A stretch of DNA of 64,000 nucleotides from Asterochloris sp. CNOR1 (Eukaryota; Chlorophyta; Trebouxiophyceae; Trebouxiales; Trebouxiaceae): contig OZ017763.1 in the NCBI GenBank assembly GCA_963969365.1, positions 930,001-994,000 of the forward strand. The letters run 5' to 3'. Made by a program: the position numbers and the translations under genes. Shown one piece after another: positions 42,821 through 54,261 of the stretch. A model generated the notes under the pieces. The model searched no databases and had not been told where the DNA came from. It worked only from the letters and a program-made list of their open reading frames with translations. Each line of letters opens with the position of its first letter. Positions within the stretch are counted from its first letter, which is position 1.

Positions 42821-44199
42821 GCAAGCTATAGGGCTGGCCGAGGAGCTGAGGAGGCCCTTCGGTGGTGCAGAGAGTTGAAGAATCAGCTCAGATCTGCTCA
42901 CACTCAGGACCAGCATGAGGCTAACCAGAGATGCGGCACACACACCGTCAAGGAGTTTGGTCTGCAAGCCTCAGGTGAGCATGCCATGACATGCTGACAA
43001 GGCGCGCATTGCAGGTTTCGCCTTGCGTGAGTTGGTGCAGAACTGTCATGCTATTACTGAGCAGCAGCAGCCAGCGCAACAGGATGCTGGTGCTTTTAGT
43101 TTTGACATGTGCAGCAGCCCTTCTACATTTGCTTGTGCCACAGCATGGTCCCAAGCAAGGCAGCCATCATAATATAGGCTGCAGGCAATTCCCTGATCTC
43201 AATGCTGTGCACCCTGCTGCGGCTCTTCGCCCTGCCACGCATGCCGGCACAAGCAAATTTAGTTGCTTCCTGTAGCTGTTGCATACAAGCCCATTGCAGC
43301 CAGCACAGCGGCCCTGCTTCTGGGGGCGCCCTCGCAACACATCCCTACTTGTATGCTGCAAAGCTTAAGTCATTGTATGCTGCCCCTGCTGTGGCACCCA
43401 CAGCCCCATCCCCTTGCTGCTGTACATGCGAAGACATTCACACCATTGCCGCAACCACACGGTCAGCGTTTTTTCCCACACTGACGTGCTGGAATGCTCT
43501 GTCCCTGCGCTGCCGTCAGCACCACTTTGCTTAAAACTCTGTTCCGGCATTGCAGGCCTGCCTGGCAGATATCAGCTGCTGGCCATGCGCATACAGCAAC
43601 ACTACTGCTGCAACCGCACAGTTGGTCTCTGACCCTGATCTGGTGCAACATCCACTTCCATTCTGCAGGCTTGCCTGGCAGATCCCAGCTGCGCCCTGCT
43701 GCTGGACATGCGGGACAGCAATGAGTCAGCTTTGAGCAGGGTCTTCGAGGGCGCAGCCACCCCTCCGCCCCTCAGAGGAGGCTGGCCTGCCCACAGCAGC
43801 CCTGCAACTACCCAGAGCGAGCTGGCTGCTGCCGCTGCAGCCTCGCTGGACCTGCCCCTTGACTGCCCACTGGCTGACCTGGGGAGCAGCGCAGGGCTAC
43901 TGCTGGAGTGCCAGGATGCGCTGCTGGCCTCTGCAGCAGGTGAGGCAGATTGCCCCATAGCTGGGCATGAGATTCATGACCTTCAAGTGGAGTGCGTGCA
44001 GGCTGGCCTGGGCAGCAGCTCAGGGCTGCCTGTGCTGCACAACCCTCTGCAGCAGGTGGGGCACCAGACGACAGAGTGCCTTGCGGCTGGGCAGGAACAT
44101 ACTGACCTGCTCCTGGACTGCCTGCTGGGGCGACTTGGGGGCCAAATCGAGGCTACTGCTGGAGCGATTGAGCGCCTTGTTGACTGCATGCCACTGTGA
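42821..44199 (+). CDS. Unrecognised protein-coding gene, incompletely resolved
   Basis: Three stretches look coding on this strand. About 42827-42974 reads EEALRWCRELKNQ...HTVKEFGLQAS. 43015-43108 continues in frame (GFALRELVQNCHAITEQQQ) if a 40-base intron (42975-43014, GTGAGC...TTGCAG) is removed. 43672-44199 is an open frame (ACLADPSCALLLDMRDSNES...ERLVDCMPL) after a CTGCAG acceptor. The last part is alanine/leucine-rich with an internal repeat (LGSSAGLL / LGSSSGLP). The donor at about 43940 (GCAGCAGGTGAG) may be real, in which case the remainder is intronic. The start and the link between the second and third parts are unresolved. A further open stretch (about 44300-44509, serine/lysine-rich) may be a terminal exon. 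No family recognised. Confidence 0.4.
43553..43710 (+). repeat. Acceptor-region duplication
   Basis: GCAGGCCTGCCTGGCAGAT at 43553 and GCAGGCTTGCCTGGCAGAT at 43667 head two related blocks 114 bp apart; both are followed by CAGCTGC and a GGACATGC / GGCCATGC element. The second copy begins the long open frame; the first lies upstream as an apparent echo. Confidence 0.85.
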
Positions 44200-44582
44200 G
44201 ACAATGCAGGTAAGCCTGGCCGGCTGCGCTGAGCTGTGCACATCACTTGCCTCACCTCCCCTCTGTTGCACAAGAAACTATCTGATTCGCATGAAACCCA
44301 CCCTGAAGCACATCAAGATATCAAATTTGCAAGAAAGACTCAAGCTCCCTGAAGGAGTCCACGGAGCTGCTGAAGATGTCCAGCAGCTCAACACCCCACA
44401 GGGGTGCTCAGGAAGCACTTAAGCAAAGGCCTGCTTCTACCCTGGTGCCTGCAGCAGCGCAGAATACCGCAGGCACGCTTCCTGAGCTGTGTTTGACAAG
44501 AATCCAATGCTAAGAAGATAAATGGCCTGCAGAGAGGGACAGCACAGTGCAGCAGGGCAGCCAGGGCGAATTTGCAGCTGCC

Positions 44583-47013
44583 ATGGAGTGCAAGCCGGAG
44601 AACAGTGCAACCTCTGAGGCTGACAATGATGCGCCTCAGCAGATGGTGAGGTGTGGATCGAAATCCAGCATCGCAGCCACTTGGGGTCGAGAATTTGAAC
44701 TCCTAGGCGTAATCCGGAGTGGGTCTGGGCATGTGTTCACTTAGTTCAAAAGGCCCAACACTGTATGGAACCCCTGGAAGCAGTGTGTCCTAGCTATTTA
44801 CACTCAATCTCATTGCTGCCTGCAGATGTCCTTCAAGTCTGGAAAGAAGATTGGGCGGCCCTTGGTTTTCAAGGTCAGCACCACAGTGACTCATGTTGTG
44901 TGATGCGCTGCAATGTCTTATCAAGGTTGGGGAGGACAATCACTTAGCAACTTGCGTCATGCAGATCTCTGCTGAGCAGCAGGCATGACCTGGCCCATAG
45001 TCATGTGCTCATCCGTATTCTGCTCCACCAGAGCGCCGGCACAGCGCCAGCCAGATGCAGCGCACAGTTTCATTGCAAAACTCCCACTGCCAGGCAGGGC
45101 ACCTCTTGTCAGAAAGCTCGTAAAGTGCAGAGGTGCATGTCTTAATGCAGTGCCACCGCTGCTGCACATCTGGACATTGCAGGTGCGTGCTTCCTGTACA
45201 GCATGAGCAGGCGCTCAACATCAGCACACAATGGGCTTCTCTTCTGCTGCTGCAGGCACTGCCCAGCTCCCTCCACATGCAGGACCAGCAAGCAGCACTG
45301 AATAGCCTCCGCCCAGTTATTGACTGACAAACCTTCCCTTTGTTGTTGTAGGGGGACCCCAACTCGCCACACCTGACTCCAGACGAGCGCCGCAAAATCA
45401 GGCGCCGGCAGGTGAGGAGCCACTCAAATACTCAGACCACACTGATGACCTCTGGCATCACGTCAGCGCCAACACCCCCAGATGGTGCTCCGCTTTGCAC
45501 CATCCTCCCCTTGTGCCGTCGCGCCCTTGCCACATCTCAACCATGTCCCTGCGGACCCCCATGCCTGATATACCCTGATCAATGCTGCAGCATCAGGGCC
45601 TGCAGTGCAGCCGCCCTTTACATGTGGATGCCTCTGTCCTGCAACAGGCAGAGGCCTATCCCCTTACTTCTGCCCGCCCCTACCTTGTGAGACAAGCAGC
45701 ACTGCTGCCAGCGTGGCAGCCACAGCTCTGCATGCTCTGCATCCTCTACATCCGTGTGAGCCCCAGCAGCCAGCGCTTCTCTGCTAGAGCTGCAGAGCAA
45801 AGCGGTCAGTGTCACATGCTGCACGCACAAAGTGTTGTTCTGGCCTTACGAAGCCGCGCCACACCTTTTGGCCGCCGCACAGCTCGGGTGTGCAATGACT
45901 GCACCCAGTGTTCCAGCTGGTCGCCTGCAGGCCAACCGGGAGAGTGCTCGCCGCGTGCGTGTGCGCAAGGTGCGGCAGGAGCATGGGCTCACCCACCAGG
46001 TGAAGCCTGCTGTGTTTGCAGGCAGCAGCAAGCACAGCTGTGCATGTATCTGGGACAAGCTGTGGCAGGAGCACAGCCTCACCGACCAGGTCTTTATCTT
46101 TCTGACTGGCAGGAGAGCTGGAGCCCAGCATGGGCTTCTGTTGGCAGGCAATGCACTGCTGTACAGGCTGGCGACAGTGCTCTCCTGGAACAGTCCTTGC
46201 TTGCATAGCCCAGCCCAAGTCAGTGCATGTGTATACTTCCCAGCTCACTCCTCAACTGAGGTCCAGAGCTAGCAGCTGCAGCAGGCTATGTGCTGCTGCA
46301 ACATCAACCCTGCCTGTCCAGCAACAGTGCAGCAGCTGAAGCAGAGTCCAGGTGAGCTCCCTGGTGCAGCTGCATTCAATCGTAGCTGATCAGCCTGATG
46401 CCCCCCAATGGCTGCCCGGTGCAGAAATTGAAGTTTGCCCGACCACCCTGCCCGCAGATGCAGCAGCTGGAGGCCCAGAACGGGCAGCTGCTGGCAGGTA
46501 TTGGGCAGCTCCAGATCCACTACAGCGTGGTGGTCTGCCAGATGAGCCAGCTGCAGCAGCAGCTGCAGGCCCAGCGGTGTGGCAACACGCAGCTGCTGGC
46601 GCTGATCGACCGCCTGCGCAGGGCCCATCCAGTGAGTGCTTGATTGACGATTTGGCTTGTGACGATGCTGTTGGTGTGAGCTGCCGGAGGTAGGGGTGGG
46701 CCTTGCAATGAGTGTTGGCCATTGGGTGCAGTCAAAACGCATGTGGCTCAGGGACAGGCAATTGGAATAGGACAGGGGTATGCCTCATGAGACCAGATCA
46801 AGCTCTTTTTGGCTGAAGCCCTCTTTGGTGAAGGTATAGGGTGCGTGGCCTCTGGACAACTCTGCAGGGCTGGGCTGGCTTTGCCTGTTGCTGTGGGCTG
46901 CTGGCTGGCATCCGTAGAACTTTGTGGGTTGGGGCTGCTCTCAGGTGTTGGGTGCCATGGACAAGTGTATGGCCAAAATTGTCGCAACGTCAGGGAATGC
47001 GCTGATTGACTAG
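44583..47013 (+). CDS. bZIP transcription factor (6 exons, 160 aa)
   Basis: Nuclear DNA-binding protein. Exons: 44583-44645, 44826-44873, 45352-45411, 45931-45999, 46458-46631, 46945-47013, all in frame (mostly phase 0). After an acidic N-terminus, exon 2 encodes KKIGRPLVFK. Exons 3-4 encode the basic region: DERRKIRRRQANRESARR followed by VRVRKVRQ, containing the invariant N-x7-R. Exon 5 encodes a glutamine/leucine-rich coiled coil with leucine heptads (LEAQNGQLL...MSQLQQQLQAQ...LLALIDRL). The NRESARR form is that of plant G-box-type bZIPs. The last exon ends MAKIVATSGNALID. The ATG at 44583 has a strong context (GCCATGG). An in-frame duplicate of the exon-4 end lies 90 bp into intron 4. Confidence 0.92.
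45965..46091 (+). repeat. Donor duplication in bZIP intron 4
   Basis: 45965-46001 (TGCGGCAGGAGCATGGGCTC then ACCCACCAGGT) is repeated at 46055-46091 (TGTGGCAGGAGCACAGCCTC then ACCGACCAGGT). The spacing is exactly 90 bp, and both copies end in CCAG|GT. Confidence 0.92.
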
Positions 47014-48324
47014 ATGCGCCGAAGCATGTGGTAAGTGCTGGCTGCTGTGGTGTATGCGTCTGGCCATGTCTGGCTATGCTGCTCAGCGTCTGGCTGATGC
47101 TTAGAATCGGCGGGAGCAGCCAGCAAGGCAAGCCTGGGCGCCTCGTGGTGCACTGTCTGGACATTTGCTGTCCTGCAGACAAGGCAGAACTGCAGTGCTT
47201 GGAGCCCGTGCTAGCAGCATCTGACAATGAAGAGGACATCGCCTGTAGTTAGGCCATGTGTGAGCATCTGCTGCCTGGGGTGCCTGCTGTCATGCCGGCA
47301 GCAGTGTTGATGAAGGGCTGCTGCAGAGTTTGATGGTGAGCTGCCTGTTCTTGGACATGCATGGCAGAGAAATCATATGTATAGCCCTGCCCGTGCTCAT
47401 TGACTGCATGATGCTAATGCCCACAGCAGTCCTGTACCGCAGGCTGAGCCTGCACATGCTGCACAGCTGTTGCAGAAGTACTACTTGCACGTGCTGCAAT
47501 CTGTGAGCTGCTGCCATTGGCAGGTGCCTGTGTCGTCACTGCAAGAAGTGTCCACAGCGAGCTCCGGCCACCAATCTGCCAGCTGTGAGCTGCTGCCACT
47601 GACAGGGACTCATCCCAGTTACTGTGCAGGGACTTCAGATTCTGTGCTGTCATCACAGGCCCCCTCCACAGTATCCTTTGGTCTCCCACTGGTCCCATGT
47701 TTTGCTCACAGGGTATCCCGAACCCTCTGCCGTCGGCGTCTTGCCGCCTTTGAGGCCCTCAGGCTCAGGGTCACCTCATTACAGGTTCACCTTGTACAAT
47801 TCAGCCCTCGCAAAGTTGCCCACCTGAAGTAGAAGAAGTCATTGCCAGATGCACCCCTATTCAATCAGACTCAGGATAGCCAACCTCCTCAGTGAGACTG
47901 AGCCCCGGTGGAATCAGCAGACCGTTGACCCGTGCAATGATTGCACAGGTGCGAGTCACAGTGCCCACTCCACCCACCAAGCCCTCTGCCAACTTGCACA
48001 TGAGAGATGCCTGCAGTTCGGCTCTCCTGTGACTGTGCTTGTTGGCAGGCCTTGCAGCCCCATCGCACTTGAGGTCCACTTCACTTGGACCTTCACAGTT
48101 GCTGAGGTTTGAGTTGGAGCTTTGCTCTGCAACTTGCTACAGCAGTTGACATGACTAGGGAGAGCCATTTGCACGACAGGACAGTGTGCTGCAAAACCAT
48201 TTCATTACGTTGCATCATTAAGAGTGCCTGCAATACCAGTCAACAGACAAGTGCACGAGAGGGCAATGTGCTGTAAAACCATTTTGCTCAGTTGCGTGTT
48301 GTCGATGATTGTCTGCAACAGCAG
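47014..48324. other. Convergent intergenic region with local repeats
   Basis: 1.3 kb between the bZIP stop (plus) and the APE2 stop (minus). It holds a TGTGAGCTGCTGCCA repeat (about 47499 and 47585). A diverged duplication of about 65 bp near the right end has GTGCTGCAAAACCATTT at 48187 and GTGCTGTAAAACCATTT at 48249, with CAGTCAA ending each unit. No convincing exon seen on either strand. Confidence 0.55.
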
Positions 48325-51300
48325 TCAAGGGGAAGCTACAGTTGTTGGGCGTCCCTGTGAGCGATAGGCATCCACAAAGAAAAACGTCTTGCACTGTCCC
48401 TCGCTGTCGGCCGCAGGTGGCCTGGAGCACATGTACACATAGCGACCTACACGAAAGGAGCCAGGACTCAAGCACTCGGCAGAGCAGACATAGCTCGCAG
48501 GTATGCAGTCCAGGGTGCAAGAAGCTGGGGCGGTGTTCTGGTCTGAAGGGCAGCTGTACCCACCCTTATTAGGGCCCTGCTTAGTGGTGCGCTTCATTTT
48601 GCAGGGCTCCCCATGCTGGCACAGAGGTGGCTTCATTCTGGCCTGAATTGCCTGCCATGCCTCTGCAGCGTCCGTCCCTTGTGGCGATGCTTGACGAGCT
48701 GTGGGTGAAGCATGAGCCACGGTGGGTGACGTTGCGGCGTCCTGCTGTAAGCTGGCTGCCAAAGGGCTGCCGCCTTGCTGCACGGGGTCAACATCTGCAT
48801 GTCCCGGCTGCTGGATTCCTCCAGTCCCATCCTCAACATCTCTGCTGGGTGCCCGCTGGAGAAATGTTGTCAGGGTGGCCTGCCTGGCCTGCTTAGCCGG
48901 CACAGCTCTTTGCCGGCTGCCCGCCTCAGGGCCGCTGCCTCGTTTCTGAGCGCTGTGAGAACCTGCACAGGGATGCGGGACAATCCAGTTTGGGGCTGCC
49001 TTGTGCATTCAGGGCATAAACTGGATGAGCGCCATGCCATGGCTGCCAGCAGGGCTCACAGACCTGACCTGCCGGGGCCTGCGCCGGCGCCATCTTGCGC
49101 CGCTGCCTCAGTGCCAGCCTCGCGCGGCCCCCTGATGCTACCAGCAGAGGCCAGAGCGGTCGGCCTGCTGCCCAAGTCTGAGCTCTTGCTGCCAAGGTTT
49201 GGAGCCCAGATGCCACCCTCAGCACCTTGTGCTGGCTGAGTATCAGCACCATCCTTGTGGTCTGCATGAGCCTGCAAGCTTTCCTGCTGGCCGCCGGACT
49301 TGGCTGGCGCCCTGGTACTGGCAGCAGCATGCAGGGCTGCCTGCCGAGCACGCTGGGCTGCCTGGGCATCATGCTCAGCAATCATCTCATCCACGCTGGG
49401 CCTGGGCGGCGTCTCGCTGCCACTGAGGCCTGGTGGACTGGGGCTGCGGGCGCGCTTCCTGCCTGGTGGGGCTGTCGGCCTGGGCTTAAACCACTGGCTG
49501 AGGTTTTGCTGATTGCCCCCTGCAGTGCACAGGGGTGCAGCGTACTGGAAATGCTGTAGCTTCGCAGGCTTGACCTGCGGGCACGATTGTTGCTGGAACA
49601 GCTGCTGTGTCGGGCTTGAACTGCAGGCTGCATGGACGCCTGTCTTCAAAGCTGGCGTCAGCCCCATCTTGCAGGATGGGCGACCTGCTCAGCACAGCTA
49701 CAATCCCTTTGACAACCTGTTGAGCTAATGTGCACTGGCATGCCAGTGACTTGAAGACTTGACCTTGCAGCATGACTGAGCTGCTGAGCGCGACGGCGAC
49801 ATGGGTTGTGGGCAGCTTAGCACCCAAGCTGGGCTATGCTGCACAGTTGCAGACCAATGACTGCACCTTGGGCAGGCAGGGCAACCTGCCAAGCAAACAT
49901 CCCACCTTGTAGCACGGAGGAGCTGCTGAGCGCAGGGGCTACACGGCCTCGGGGAAGCTCCGCTGTGAACGTGAGGTCAGCCCAGACGGGGCAGTGGTCG
50001 CTGCCCTCGCATTCTGGCCAGATGTCAGCACCTGTCAGCTTGTCCAGCACCGTCTCCTGCAGCAGAGAAGGGCACACCTCAGTTGCAGAAGCACTGCACT
50101 GTCAGCCAGATCAGCTGGTCCAGCACAGCCGCCACCAGCAGATGGCTGTGACGTCAAGGCGGCATGCCCGCTCCACACTGCAGTCTGCTGGTTGCATGGT
50201 CAGTCAGCACCCGTCTGCAGCGTTTGCAGCCTCGTCGCCTGCAGCACACCAGTGCAGGCTTGCATGAAGCCTTCAAACGCAGGTCGCCTCAGTGGCCGCT
50301 GCCTTCTCACGCAGGCCAGATGTCTGCACCTGCCAACTCTATGACATTGCCTCCTGCAGCAGTGCAGAGGCATTCAGCAGGCAGCCAGAACTCCAATGAT
50401 GCACCTAGGCAGGGTGGAGCCCTTACACTCAGCTGACATGTCGGCGCCTGGCAGCTTGTGACCTGCACTTGTTCCATCTCATTGCTGTCAACGCAGTGGG
50501 CTCGATCACACTTTAGGGCCAAGCACCCAGCCCTGTCAGTGCTCTGATGATTCTGCCTGTTGCTGCGGCCTGCTCTACAGCTGGCTGGCTGGCTGGGCCC
50601 GCTTCAGCAGTAGCAGAGGCATCAGCCAAGCCAAATCAAATATCATGTATTGAGCAGGTGCCCTGCACAGGAATGAATGAAGACCAGCAAATGCCTGCAG
50701 TGCAGTCCACGGGCACATGGCACAAGTAGGCATGCCTGTCTGCTTGCATCAGCTCCTTCAGCGTCAGCCATTCCATCAGCTGCCAGGATGAAGTCAACCC
50801 TGGAGCCATAGTTGGTGCGCCTTGCTCCGCTCTTGACATCCCAGACTGTGTAGGCCTTGGCCCTGCGGTCAGAACAGGGACCGCCTGCAGTCAGATGTAG
50901 GCCCAGCCCAGACCACAGCCTTGCAGACAGCATACAGTGGTCTGACGAGACTCCAGCCTAGACCACAGCCTTGCAGACAGCACACAGTGCATGCTCGGGC
51001 CTTGCTGAAGATGCCCATTAGCACTGTCTGGTCATCCAGCTGACAGGCAAGTACAGGGCAGAAGGCTGCGCTGCTGACATGCGGACCATGCCTTCCAGCA
51101 GCCACCAAGGTGCGGGAGCTGCGCAGACTCCTGGAGACTAGGGTTTGCAACGCATCGATCTGAGCGTGTACTCAACCCTGTTGCAATCACTAAGGTGCCA
51201 GGGCGGGGCAGGCTGAAGGCTGGGTCAGAAACTGCTGGCATTGCCCGACATGAAGCGAACCGGATGTGCAGCTCAGGTGAGTTGCCACTCACCTGGTGGG

Positions 51301-54261
51301 ATGGAACTTGCGGAAACAGTCCACCATGGGGCCTCCGTTGCTCTGCAGCATGCCCTGCAGCCACGCTCTGCAGGGTGCACGGGATGGCATGAGTGATGGG
51401 CAGACTGTCGTAAACCCTGCATGAGCGCACAGCGCTGGCTTGAGGCGATTTTGCCTGAGCCTGTGCTGTCCGCTGCAGCAACTCAAGCAGGCCACTGATG
51501 GCATTCAGCCATGCACTGTGCAGACTTGGACTTTGTCGACAGCAGTCCAGGTGCAGCAACTGCCACCTAGGCCCACGCGCCAAGCAGGAATGTGGGCAGG
51601 TCTTTTGACATGCAATGGCAACATCAGAATGTGTGCTCGCAAAGTGTGGGGAGCCACTCTGATGGAGCTGCAAAGCGCTGCCTTTGCATCCACTGATGAA
51701 AGCAACATCTTGCAGGCAAGGCTTGTGATGGCAGGGTGACTGTTGAGGAAAGGGTTGCCACAGCATTGAGAGAGGCTCATCCTGCAGGCCGTAAGCCATG
51801 GAGACACGACAAGCGTATACAGTGATAGTCTGTGGCGCCTGACTCTGTGACAATGAGCTGGCTTGCTTTACCTGTCAGGCCTGTTGGTGAGAAAAGCCGC
51901 CTGCACATGTGGCGACGCCTCGCAAAAGTCGCAGTGGTCCATGACTCCAGCGGTAATGTTGAGGTCGCCCACCAGCACAACAGCCCTTCCAGCCGCTCTT
52001 AGGGCCTCGATGCGCCGCTGCAGCACCTGCATGCCTGGGTCCGCTGAAGTCATGCAGGTTCCTGAATTGCTCACCAACAGCGCTGCGTGAGCAGCTACCT
52101 TGTAGCTGTTTTCAGGGCCTTCATGTGTTGCTGCAGCGCCTGCACGTACTGTTATACATCTCCAGTTGTAGATCGCGACCATAGCCCTGCACCATTGCCC
52201 CTGCCAGCATGATTCAAAGCCCCCACACCACAGCCCTGCCAGGTGCTCTCAGGGCTTCGATGCATCGCTGCAGCACCTGCACACCGCTCAAGATGATGTC
52301 AATACACAAAACCTGTGCACACTGAGTTGCTGACCTCACAGCGTCAAGGCGCCATGCAGCAGCGAGTCGCTGCACAAGACCTGCGGGGCAGGCAGCGCAA
52401 CAGCAGCACCGCAGTGCTGGCTGCCCTTAGGCTCTGGGGGTCAGGGAAGGAGCTGTGAGCAGCACACATTGCCTGGTGAATGCTGTGCAGGGGCAGGCAG
52501 TCCAGGCCATGCCAGCCGCGGTCACTGCCCTGCCGCTGTGCTGCAGCAAAGCAGACGCTGCGGCATGCTCTGCATCTGCCGCACTGAGGCAGCTCACCCA
52601 GGCCTCAACTGCCTGCAACCGACCCCAAGACTGAACGCAGCACTGCTGCCAGAGTGCCCTGGTCACAGGCAGAGGTTGGTCGCTGCCAGGCCAAGAGCTG
52701 CAGTCACCAATGTCTGTGATTGGCTGCAGTATCATGTGTCATTGACAAAGTCATTGTCCATCACTTGATAGCCCGCTAAGCTGCAACGGTGACAGCCAGC
52801 CTTTTTTCAGACTGAGGCCACAGGGCATGCTGGCATAGTGGCAGCAAAAATGCAGCTTGCCTGCATGCTACAGACCACAGCGCCTGCAGAAGGCACACCT
52901 GATACAGCGCCAGCTTGTAGGCAAATCGCTCGTTGTCCGCATTGGTGACGGCAGGGCCGTACAGGTTGATCACTACACAGGGCCCAATGTCCAGCAGGAC
53001 TGCCCTGCCCTGGTTGTCGATTAGCTCCAGCATGTCCCTCTCAAACCTGCACAGGACATCCTTGTCGATGCAGGTGTTGCTGCGTCACATCATGCAGCGG
53101 CTGAACTGCAAGACATCAGTCAGCATGGAACTGACTGCATTCTCTGGCAGGCAGCCACTGGTGCAGGTCAGGAGTTTTGACAGATGCAGCAGTTGTGGGC
53201 AGCCCAGATCTCCTGGCTGCTGAGGCTAGCCAGACTTGCTTCCCCATTGACACTCCCACGAGAAGGGTGCCTGCGTGTTGCAATGTGCCTTTGCGAGGGC
53301 CATATGACAGATCATGTTGCACAGGCTGACCTGCTCCAGAACTCCAAGTCATTGTCCGGAAAGCAAATGCGATCATTGCTGCTGCCAGGGTGCCGCACTG
53401 CCGGCAAGGGCCTGGTGCCTGCAGAGAGTGACCTGCAGATTTAGCTTCTCTCCATGTCTTACAGCAGGGCCGAAAGGGTAAAGAGGCAGCCAGACAGGAC
53501 TGTGTTTCTGCAGGTGGGCCCTGCAAGCAATCCTGGGCTGGCAGATGCTGAAGGCATCTTTTGCAGTTCCCATCCCCCAACCCAGCACATGCAGGGCAAT
53601 GCACTGTGCCTCTGCGCATGCACGCTGCTGATCATAGGAGGACACGAAGTCGCCCTGTCTCCTGTCCAGGTGGGCTTCCTGATGCCAAACCATTCCTACA
53701 CCCCGCTTGCCCGCTCTGCCTGTGGCTCCCCAGTGGCAAGGGGCACATGCCCCTGCAGCTTGCCTGCAAGGCCATCTTCAGCCGCGACAGGGGCCACAGC
53801 CTCTAGCCTCCAGTATGTTGCCACGCCGCTGTACGCCATGCGATGTGACGTGTTGAGACTGAAGCATGAGTCCCTGCACTCAGCAGTGGGCTGCAGTGAC
53901 AACTCTGGCACTGCCGGTCATGTGACATCAAGTTGAGATGCCCCAAGGTCCAGCGTTGATGTTGGCCAGCGCAGCTATCATTCATGTACCAAAGCAGGTT
54001 CACCATCCAGGGCAGAGCGCCAGCTCCTGCAGGATGGCTCTATCTGTCTTTGAGATTTTGGTTTCTTGGACGCACACAAGGTCTGCAGCACGACGGTCAG
54101 GGGGATATTTGATCTTGTTGCAGAGTAGCAGCACATAGGCAAGCCTGTGGCATAAGCATGCCTGCATGAAGCTTGGTCAGTAAATTCTGCAGGCCTCCAA
54201 ACTTCCGGCTGCAGGCCCTTATGGAGTTCACGTTGAAGGTCAGAATTCTGAGCGTTGGCAT
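48325..54261 (-). CDS. APE2: APE2-type AP endonuclease / 3'-5' exonuclease
   Basis: Exonuclease III-family nuclease acting on abasic sites and 3' blocks; the C-terminal GRF zinc finger identifies the APE2 branch. Catalytic landmarks in order: LRILTFNVNSIR (Asn), DLVCVQETKISK (metal-binding Glu), GYSGVATYW, CVVINLYGPAVTNAD (Tyr), VVLVGDLNITAG (Asp/Asn), VDCFRKFHP, TNYGSRVDFIL, and GADIWPECEGSDHCPVWADL (Asp-His). A long low-complexity linker carries a PIP-box-like QQNLSQWFKP (about 49480-49516) and a second candidate QATLTTFL (near 48860-48885). The GRF finger is CQHGEPCKMKRTTKQGPNKG joined across an intron to RYVYMCSRPP...CKTFFFVDAY. The start ATG at 54261 (MPTLRIL) fits the family; an upstream in-frame ATG exists at 54375. 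Exon 1 appears to end at a GC donor. Several introns contain exon-edge duplicates. Confidence 0.93.
50907..50990. repeat. 48-bp tandem repeat in an APE2 intron
   Basis: Near-identical copies at 50907-50942 and 50955-50990, each containing AGACCACAGCCTTGCAGACA and an ACAGTG end. It lies just upstream of the exon that encodes the AYTVWDVKSG region. Confidence 0.92.
51970..52284. repeat. Exon edge of the GDLNITAG exon duplicated in an APE2 intron
   Basis: 51970-52033 (ACCAGCACAACAGCCCTTCC, then AGGGCCTCGATGCGCCGCTG and CAGCACCTGC) is matched by 52221-52284 (CACACCACAGCCCTGCCAGG, then AGGGCTTCGATGCATCGCTG and CAGCACCTGC). The spacing is about 251 bp, and the upstream-strand exon part encodes RRIEALRAAGRAVV. 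Confidence 0.9.

Noticed and set aside
51032-51853. 273-codon open frame on the minus strand
   Set aside because: It covers APE2 introns and out-of-frame exon parts; no family similarity.
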